From the NCBI RefSeq assembly GCF_017163755.1, contig NZ_JAFIWC010000017.1, forward strand, positions 1 through 64,000: 64,000 nucleotides of DNA. The letters are read 5' to 3'. Below the pieces are notes generated by a model. The model did not search any database. It was not told the DNA's origin and saw only the letters and a program-made list of their open reading frames with translations. Every line of letters begins with the position of its first letter. The first letter of the stretch is position 1. Origin of the DNA: Xanthomonas sp. (GTDB taxonomy: Bacteria; Pseudomonadota; Gammaproteobacteria; Xanthomonadales; Xanthomonadaceae). The position numbers were made by a program, and so were the translations under genes. Positions 58,120 through 64,000 of this stretch are shown in pieces.

Positions 58120-58637
58120 TGGCAACTCTCCAAACCAGCACCCCTCTTCACTTGCCCGGTCAGGCCGATTGTGATGGTTCTGCGATACGCACCGCCACCG
58201 CAGTCCTTCGGTTGAAGGATCAGCTGCCCGGCGTCGGCCGCAGTGCTGGCTCGCCTTCCTCGCGAATCGAAGCGTAAAACCTGCGCCGGACCAGTGATCT
58301 GCAGCTTGTCGTTGCCCTGGGTGTATCTCAGCACGGTCTCGCCGGCATCGACGGTGCCGTTCCCGTTCGCATCCGCCCATACCATCCAACCATCGTTCCA
58401 GGTGCCGTCGCAGGCGGTGCCAGAGGTGCTGCCGCAGATGCTGCTTCCGCGGTTATTGCGTACCGCCTCGCTTCGCGCCAACGACACCGATGCGATCATC
58501 TCGTTGGTGCTCGTGGCGACGCGATTGGAGCGCATGGTGTTCTGGAAACTGGGAAACCCGATGGCCACCAGCACCGCCAGCACGGCGAGCGTGATCATCA
58601 GTTCGACCAAGGTGAATCCGGCATTTCGAGACGACAT
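58116..58637 (-). CDS. fimT: Minor pilin FimT/FimU (GspH family)
   Basis: 173 residues. Short leader MSSRNAG7, then F8-TLVE12-LMITLAVLAVLVAIGFPSF. C-terminal GspH domain with Cys-containing SSICGSTSGTACDGTWNDGWMVWADANGNGTVD. It is the first gene of the fimT-pilV-pilW-pilX-pilY1-pilE operon. Some FimT proteins of this group bind DNA in natural transformation; whether this one does cannot be seen here. Confidence 0.92.
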   Translation of the reverse strand: MSSRNAGFTLVELMITLAVLAVLVAIGFPSFQNTMRSNRVATSTNEMIASVSLARSEAVRNNRGSSICGSTSGTACDGTWNDGWMVWADANGNGTVDAGETVLRYTQGNDKLQITGPAQVLRFDSRGRRASTAADAGQLILQPKDCGGGAYRRTITIGLTGQVKRGAGLESCQ

Positions 58638-58776
58638 CTAGACGCTCCCCAGCGTGACGTCGCAAGCCTGGACCGTGCGCCAGCTCCGCGCAAGCGCCGC
58701 GGGGACGAACGGTCGTCCGGGGCGGACGGGCGTCAAATAGCCGACGCCCCGCCCCCCCTACCCTGGACCTGGACCG

Positions 58777-60165
58777 CTAGGTCACCACCCGGTAGCAAGG
58801 CCGGTATTCGCCGGAGATCTTCATCCGCCGCTGCTCGACGAACGCCCGCAGCAGCTCGTCGAGCGCCTGCATCATCGCCGCGTCGCCGTGGATCTCGAAC
58901 GGGCCGAACTCATCGATGCGGCGCATGCCGTCCTCCTTGACGTTGCCGGCGACGATGCCGGAGAAGGCGCGGCGCAGGTCGGCGGCCAGGGCGTCGGCGG
59001 GGCGGCCGGGGCGCAGCTGCAGCGCCGCCATCGCCTCGTGGGTGGGCACGAACGGCTGCTGGTACTCCAGCGGCACGTGCACCGACCAGTTGAAGTAGAA
59101 CGAGTCCTTCTGCGCGATGCGGTGTTCGCGCACGCGGCGGATGCCCTGGGTCATCTTCTTGGCCACCGCGACCGGGTCGCCGACCACGATCTCGTAGCGC
59201 GATGCGGCCTCGTCGCCCAGCGTGAGGCGGATGAAACGGTCGATCTGCTCGAAGTACGGCGCGGCGATGGTCGGGCCGCTGAGGATCAATGGGAACGGCA
59301 GTGCCTGGTTTTCCGGTCGCAGCAGGATGCCGAGCAGGTACAGGATCTCCTCGGCGGTACCGACACCGCCGGGGAATACGATGATGCCGTGGCTCAGCCG
59401 GATGAACGCCTCAAGGCGCTTCTCGATGTCCGGCATGATCACCAGGTGGTTGACGATCGGATTGGGCGATTCGGCCGCGATGATGCCCGGCTCGGTGACG
59501 CCGATGTAGCGGGTGTTGGTGCGGCGCTGCTTGGCGTGGGCGATGGTGGCGCCCTTCATCGGCCCCTTCATCGCGCCGGGACCGCAACCGGTGCAGATAT
59601 CCAGCCCGCGCAGGCCCAGCTCGTAGCCCACCTGCTTGGTGTAGAGGTATTCGTCGCGCGAGATCGAATGACCGCCCCAGCACACCACCAGGTTGGGGTC
59701 CGAACGCTGCAGGATGCGCGCGTTGCGCAGCAGGCCGAACACCGCGTTGGTGATGCCGTCGGACGATTCCAGGTCGGCGGCGTATTCGGGCCCCAGCTCG
59801 ATGGCCATGTAGGCCAGGTCGCGGACCACCGCGAACAGCAGCTCGGCCACGCCACGGATGATCTCGCCGTCGACGAAGGCCATCGCCGGCGCATTGAGCA
59901 GGTCGATGCGTACGCCGCGGTCCTGCTGGGTGACCTGGATATCGAAGTCCGGGTACAGGTCCCGCGCCGCGCGCGGGTCGTCCGAGGCACTGCCGCTGGT
60001 CAGCACCGCCAGCGCGCAGCGCCGCAGCAGTTCGTGCATGCCGCCGCTGGACGCATCGCGCAGCCGCGCGACTTCGGCGCGCGAGAGGATGTCCAGGCCG
60101 CCGCGCGGGTAGATCCGCGCGTCCACTACCGGCAGCGCCCGCGCCGCCGTGTTGCTCGTCGTCAT
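58777..60165 (-). CDS. ppnN: Pyrimidine/purine nucleotide 5'-monophosphate nucleosidase PpnN
   Basis: 462 residues. It cuts nucleoside monophosphates to base and ribose-5-phosphate; in E. coli the activity is raised by (p)ppGpp. N-terminal domain RIYPRGGLDILSRAEVARL; LOG/lysine-decarboxylase-like core with CTGCGPGAMKGPMKGA and the PGGxGTxxE motif (IIVFPGGVGTAEEILYLL). A C-terminal domain (GDAAMMQALDELLRAFVEQRRMK) completes the long PpnN form. It is separated by 110 nt from the TonB receptor upstream, with a terminator between, so it is probably transcribed separately. Confidence 0.94.
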   Translation of the reverse strand: MTTSNTAARALPVVDARIYPRGGLDILSRAEVARLRDASSGGMHELLRRCALAVLTSGSASDDPRAARDLYPDFDIQVTQQDRGVRIDLLNAPAMAFVDGEIIRGVAELLFAVVRDLAYMAIELGPEYAADLESSDGITNAVFGLLRNARILQRSDPNLVVCWGGHSISRDEYLYTKQVGYELGLRGLDICTGCGPGAMKGPMKGATIAHAKQRRTNTRYIGVTEPGIIAAESPNPIVNHLVIMPDIEKRLEAFIRLSHGIIVFPGGVGTAEEILYLLGILLRPENQALPFPLILSGPTIAAPYFEQIDRFIRLTLGDEAASRYEIVVGDPVAVAKKMTQGIRRVREHRIAQKDSFYFNWSVHVPLEYQQPFVPTHEAMAALQLRPGRPADALAADLRRAFSGIVAGNVKEDGMRRIDEFGPFEIHGDAAMMQALDELLRAFVEQRRMKISGEYRPCYRVVT

Positions 60166-60216
60166 ATCGGAATTCTTGTCGTTGTCGTCAGCGGCGACTT
60201 TAGCGCCCGGCCCTGC

Positions 60217-60247
60217 AAAAGAAAACGGCCGGGTCGCCCCGGCCGTT
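60217..60247 (-). terminator. Terminator after the Oar-like receptor
   Basis: Ten-bp stem AACGGCCGGG / CCCGGCCGTT (60224-60233, 60238-60247), then TTTTCTTTT on the minus strand. Confidence 0.85.
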
Positions 60248-60275
60248 CGCTTTCATACATGCACCGCCGCTGCGC

Positions 60276-63200
60276 TTAGAACTGGTAGCGGAAGCCCACC
60301 TGCAGCGCCCAGCGCGAAATGCCCTTGTCGTCGTAGACGGTCAGGTTGTCCGCGCCGTTGTAGCGGTACACGTACTTGCCGGTGGCCTGGTCGATGCCGC
60401 CGTACTCGACGATACCGCGCATCGCCGGGAACGCGACCTCTTCCACCCGGCCCCACTTCTTGTTCAGCAGGTTGCCGACGTTCATCACGTCGAGCCAGAT
60501 GGAGGCCTTGTTGCCCTTGAGGAAACCGGGAATCTCCTGCTCGATGTGCAGATCGAACTGGTTGACCCACGGATTGCGCGAATCGTTGCGCTGGGCGACC
60601 TGGCCCAGATGCGACTTCAGGTACTCGTTGCCGTTCACGTAGTTCCAGAACGCGGTCTCTTCGGCCGCCGAACCGAACAGCACGTCGCCCGGGGCGCGCG
60701 GGATGTACAGCAGGTCGTTCAAACGGCCGTCGCCGTTGGCGTCGTTGTCGAACGTATAGCTGTACGGACGGCCGCTGCGGCCCTGGTAGATCAGGCCGAC
60801 CTTGGTGTTGTAGTCGCCGAAGAACGCATGCTTCCACTGCAGGGTCGCCAGGAAGCTGTTCTTGATCTCGTACGCCGACGTGGTGTTGACCTCTTCGTTG
60901 GCCTGGAACACCGCGGTGTTGCCCAGCTGCGAGCTCGACGTCGAGCTGGTCAGCGTGCTGACTTCGTCCGCGTTGGTGTAGGTGTAGGACATGCTCCACG
61001 ACCAGTCGCTGTCGTTGAACGGCTTGCTCAGGCCGACCGTCATGCTCTGGCTGCCACCCTTGCTGGTGGAGCGGGCGATGATGGCGTCGTTGTAGGTAGA
61101 AATACGATTGGCGCGCGCGTTAACGGACACACCGGAGGGCTGTGATCCATTGACATTCCAACTGGCCGGATTGCGGCCCGACCCATTCCAATAGATTTCG
61201 CGGCCATCCTGACCCACCGCGGTCACGCTACCGAGATTCAGCTGCTGGTAGTAGATCGCTTCTTCGACCGACGTCACGACGCCTTCCACCGACGCGACGA
61301 TGCCGTACCACGGCAGCTCGGTGTCGAACGCGAGGTTGGCTTTCCACACCGACGGCTGGCCGAGATCCTTGTCGACGAAGTCGACGGACTGCGTAGCGCC
61401 ACCGACCGTGCCGTTGCCCGTCGGCTGGTTGTTGATGTCGGGGGTGAAACGGATACCGTTGGAATTGATCAACGCGGTATTGGAGAAGTTGTAATCGGTA
61501 TAGGCCAGTCCGGTGTTCGAGTACGGATTGGACAGCCACACCGAGGCCGCGGCGCCCTGGAACAGGCCCACGCCGCCGCGCAGCTGGGTCGGGCGCTCGG
61601 CATCGAAGGTGTAGTTGAAGCCGAACCGCGGCTCGAACAGGCCGTTGCCGTCGATGGTCGCATCGTTGCGCACGCCGAACGCGTTGGAAGCCGCCGCGTT
61701 GTACTGCGGCTTGTCCTTCACCATCGGCTCGTCGTAGCGCAGGCCGAAGGTCAGGGTCAGGTTGCTGTTGACCGCCCAGGTGTCCTGCACGAACAGGCCC
61801 AGGTTGCGGATGCCCCACTGCGCGGCGATGTCGTCGATATTGCCCGAGTTCGATTCGGAATAGCGATAGTTGGCGGGGACATTGGCGCGGTAGTCGGCGA
61901 TCGAGTTGAACGTGTACGAGCCGAACACGCGCTGCGCGAACAGGTTGAAGATGTCGTTGTCTTCGTAGTCGAAGCCGAACTTCACTGTGTGGTCGTTCAG
62001 GAACAGGTTGCCGGCGAAGAACGCGTTCCAGGTCTCGGTACGCAGCGCGTTGGCCTGGGTGCTCTGCTCGGTGCCGAGGTTGATCGTGGAGTTGCCCACG
62101 CGCACGGCGATCGCCGGCAGCTGCGAGGCAGCGGTACGCTCGGTCGCATAGTCGCGGTAGGAAACCTTGGCTTCGGTGGAGAACGTATCGGTCCAGTCGC
62201 TGAACAGCTGGCCGGTGTAGGTTTCCAGTTCGAAGTCGCGGACGTAGTGGTAGGAGTTCAGCGACAGCGCCGAGGAGGAGAAGCCGTTGAGGTTGGCCGT
62301 GCTCTGCTCGGACTTGCCGTAGCGGAACGAGGCGCGGTGCTTGTCGCTGATGTTCCAGTCGAGCTTGAAGCCCTTCTCTTCCGATTCGGAGTTCAGCGCG
62401 GGCAGCGCCAGGGTGCCCGGCTCGAAGCCATAGACGTTCCTGGAGATGTCGATGATCTCGTCGACCTGCGCCTGCGAGACGTTGACGATGTTGCTGGCGC
62501 CAGAGCCGGTCGGGCCGTAGCCGGAAGCGCCGGTGAACACGCCCTTGCCTTCGTACTTCTCGTAGTTGGCGAAGAAGAACAGCTTGTCCTTGACGATCGG
62601 GCCGCCCACGGTCAGGCCGTAGGTCTTCTCGCTGTCGAACAGCTTGGGACGGATGTCGTTCTGGTTCTTGCCGGACCAGTCGTTGTCGCGGTAGGTGCCG
62701 TACACCGAGCCGTGGAACTCGTTGGTGCCGGACTTGGTCACCGCGTTGATCACGCCGCCGGTGCCGCCGCTGATGCTCACGTCGTAGTTGGCGACGTCGA
62801 TCGAGATCTCGTCGATCACGTCCATCGAGAACGGCTGGCGCGGCGTCGGCAGGCTGTTGGATTCCAGGCCGAACGCGTCGTTGGTGCTGATGCCGTCGAC
62901 GCGGATCGCGTTGTAGCGCGGGTTCTGGCCGCCCACCGAGATCTCGTTGCGCGACTTGTCGGTCTGCGACACGCGCGGATCCAGGCGCACGTAGTCCTGC
63001 AGGTTGCGGTTGATCGACGGCAGCGAATCGATGTCCTCGCGGGTCACGTTGGTGCCGGTGCCCATCTTGTTGGCGCTGAACACGGCCGAGCCGTAGCTGC
63101 CGGCGATCGCCTGCACGGTGCCCAGGGTGGAGACGTCGCCGCCCAGCGTGGCGTCGACTTCGTTCACCTTGTCCAGGTTCAGGTACACGCCTTCGCGGGT

Positions 63201-63485
63201 CGTGGTGCCCGCACCGGAACCGGTGATGACGATGGTGTACGGACCGCCGACGCGCAGGCCGCGCGCGTTGTAGCGGCCGCTGGCATCGGTGACGGCCCGG
63301 CTGACGGTGCCGGATTCGACGTGCGTGATCGTCACCTCCGCATTTGGCACGGGCTGGCCGCCGGCGCCCACGACCTGACCGGCGACACCGGCGGAGGTGC
63401 TCTGGGCGAACACGGGGGCGGCGGCGAGCGCTGCTACGAGGCCAAGGGCGAGCTTGGACATCCGAAGACGGCGGGGTTGGGTCAT
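60276..63485 (-). CDS. Oar-like TonB-dependent receptor
   Basis: 1069 residues. Signal peptide MTQPRRLRMSKLALGLVAAL to about residue 27 (PVFA before QSTSAG). A carboxypeptidase-regulatory-like domain covers about 30-110 (VAGQVVGAGGQPVPNAEVTITH). The plug (LPSINRNLQDYVRLDPRV, QNPRYNAIRVDGISTNDAFGLE) and barrel follow, ending in VGFRYQF. Oar-type receptors of Xanthomonas and Myxococcus are large outer-membrane proteins with mostly unknown ligands. GAGG lies 9 nt before the ATG at 63485; 24 in-frame residues upstream look non-coding. Confidence 0.93.
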   Translation of the reverse strand: MTQPRRLRMSKLALGLVAALAAAPVFAQSTSAGVAGQVVGAGGQPVPNAEVTITHVESGTVSRAVTDASGRYNARGLRVGGPYTIVITGSGAGTTTREGVYLNLDKVNEVDATLGGDVSTLGTVQAIAGSYGSAVFSANKMGTGTNVTREDIDSLPSINRNLQDYVRLDPRVSQTDKSRNEISVGGQNPRYNAIRVDGISTNDAFGLESNSLPTPRQPFSMDVIDEISIDVANYDVSISGGTGGVINAVTKSGTNEFHGSVYGTYRDNDWSGKNQNDIRPKLFDSEKTYGLTVGGPIVKDKLFFFANYEKYEGKGVFTGASGYGPTGSGASNIVNVSQAQVDEIIDISRNVYGFEPGTLALPALNSESEEKGFKLDWNISDKHRASFRYGKSEQSTANLNGFSSSALSLNSYHYVRDFELETYTGQLFSDWTDTFSTEAKVSYRDYATERTAASQLPAIAVRVGNSTINLGTEQSTQANALRTETWNAFFAGNLFLNDHTVKFGFDYEDNDIFNLFAQRVFGSYTFNSIADYRANVPANYRYSESNSGNIDDIAAQWGIRNLGLFVQDTWAVNSNLTLTFGLRYDEPMVKDKPQYNAAASNAFGVRNDATIDGNGLFEPRFGFNYTFDAERPTQLRGGVGLFQGAAASVWLSNPYSNTGLAYTDYNFSNTALINSNGIRFTPDINNQPTGNGTVGGATQSVDFVDKDLGQPSVWKANLAFDTELPWYGIVASVEGVVTSVEEAIYYQQLNLGSVTAVGQDGREIYWNGSGRNPASWNVNGSQPSGVSVNARANRISTYNDAIIARSTSKGGSQSMTVGLSKPFNDSDWSWSMSYTYTNADEVSTLTSSTSSSQLGNTAVFQANEEVNTTSAYEIKNSFLATLQWKHAFFGDYNTKVGLIYQGRSGRPYSYTFDNDANGDGRLNDLLYIPRAPGDVLFGSAAEETAFWNYVNGNEYLKSHLGQVAQRNDSRNPWVNQFDLHIEQEIPGFLKGNKASIWLDVMNVGNLLNKKWGRVEEVAFPAMRGIVEYGGIDQATGKYVYRYNGADNLTVYDDKGISRWALQVGFRYQF

Positions 63486-64000
63486 TGCGATAGCCTCGAG
63501 AGGAGTATTGGCGAAAGGCGCATAGCTGGCCGTCCTGGTGTGCGTGGACGGTGGCAAAATTGGGGTTCCGCTCCCTTGCTGGATCCCCGCAAGGGTTAAC
63601 GTGAGTTTAACACCTTAGGGCCGATTTGTTGCCAAAGCGTGACAATCGAGCGCCGACGGACATGAATTGATATCCATCCCGGTTTGCGAGCCACGTTTGG
63701 CTCAATGAATGCAACAAACGTCGCAATTGGTGCCAAGCCAACCTTCGCGTGGAACGCTGGCAGACCAGATGGGTGGCCGACCCATCGCCCGCGGCTTGAC
63801 CGCTGGCGGCGCACAGTCCCCCGGCTTGGAGCCAGCCAGGGTGAGTGTCTACGGATTCGCGGACCACACGATGCCGATTCGAATCAGTCGCACCGAGGCC
63901 GATTGCAGTCGCTTGGCTGGGTCCGGCCGATCAACCAGGCAGATAGCCAGTGCCCGGTCAGACGGACGGTGCCAACGGCGCAGATGCGGCCCCAAAAGGA
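63486..64000. other. Region upstream of the Oar-like receptor
   Basis: 515 nt with no supported gene to the end of the window. Next to the receptor is GTTAACGTGAGTTTAAC (63597-63613), an imperfect dyad that could be a regulatory site. Two overlapping minus-strand ORFs (63596-63867) lack ribosome sites. Confidence 0.45.

Overview
The window is a GC-rich chromosomal segment whose gene content and order (an intact gum xanthan-type exopolysaccharide operon next to ihfA, pheST and thrS, a TonB-receptor maltodextrin locus, uvrB, and a type IV pilus minor-pilin operon) point to the genus Xanthomonas. The gum cluster has one acetyltransferase instead of two and lacks gumO and gumP. This, with a GumN-like gene set apart from gumM, suggests a species outside the X. 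campestris/X. axonopodis core, perhaps the early-branching group. That placement is inference; no taxonomic search was possible.

Layout. 1-600: two identical tRNA-Gly and one tRNA-Cys genes with terminators. 795-5954 (minus): a packed operon kdsB - low-Mr tyrosine phosphatase - thioredoxin-like/NHL protein - uvrC - pgsA, several junctions being 4-nt ATGA overlaps. 6387-8969 (minus): GumN-like TraB protein, DUF985 cupin, gumM. 8956-21260 (minus): gumL, K, J, I, H, F (single acetyltransferase), E, D, C, B, transcribed from gumB to gumM. A long 5' region ahead of gumB holds a Clp/CRP-type site and other dyads. 22186-30160 (minus): tRNA-Pro, merR-ihfA-pheT-pheS, rplT-rpmI-infC (ATC start codon) and thrS, with dispersed GGGACTC heptamer repeats in several gaps.

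30524-45130 is largely a carbohydrate locus: a LacI-family regulator, a Fur-box-led PepSY/DUF3649/DUF3325 iron operon, then a minus-strand operon (secreted six-hairpin glycosidase, MFS sugar transporter, secreted GH13 amylase) divergent from a maltodextrin-type TonB receptor, and a GH13 alpha-glucosidase further on. Three copies of the 14-bp near-palindrome TGCATACGTATTCA lie in the promoter regions of these genes and define a candidate maltose regulon, probably controlled by the LacI protein.

45613-48441 is a looser stretch: a soluble GAF histidine kinase without a partner regulator, a 40-residue membrane miniprotein, an 81-residue zinc-ribbon protein, and tRNA-Val. 48845-58637: uvrB, a lone GspH-type pseudopilin, tRNA-Asn, and the fimT-pilV-pilW-pilX-pilY1-pilE operon (minus). 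58777-63485 (minus): ppnN nucleosidase and an Oar-like TonB receptor. No CRISPR array, insertion sequence or prophage was recognised.
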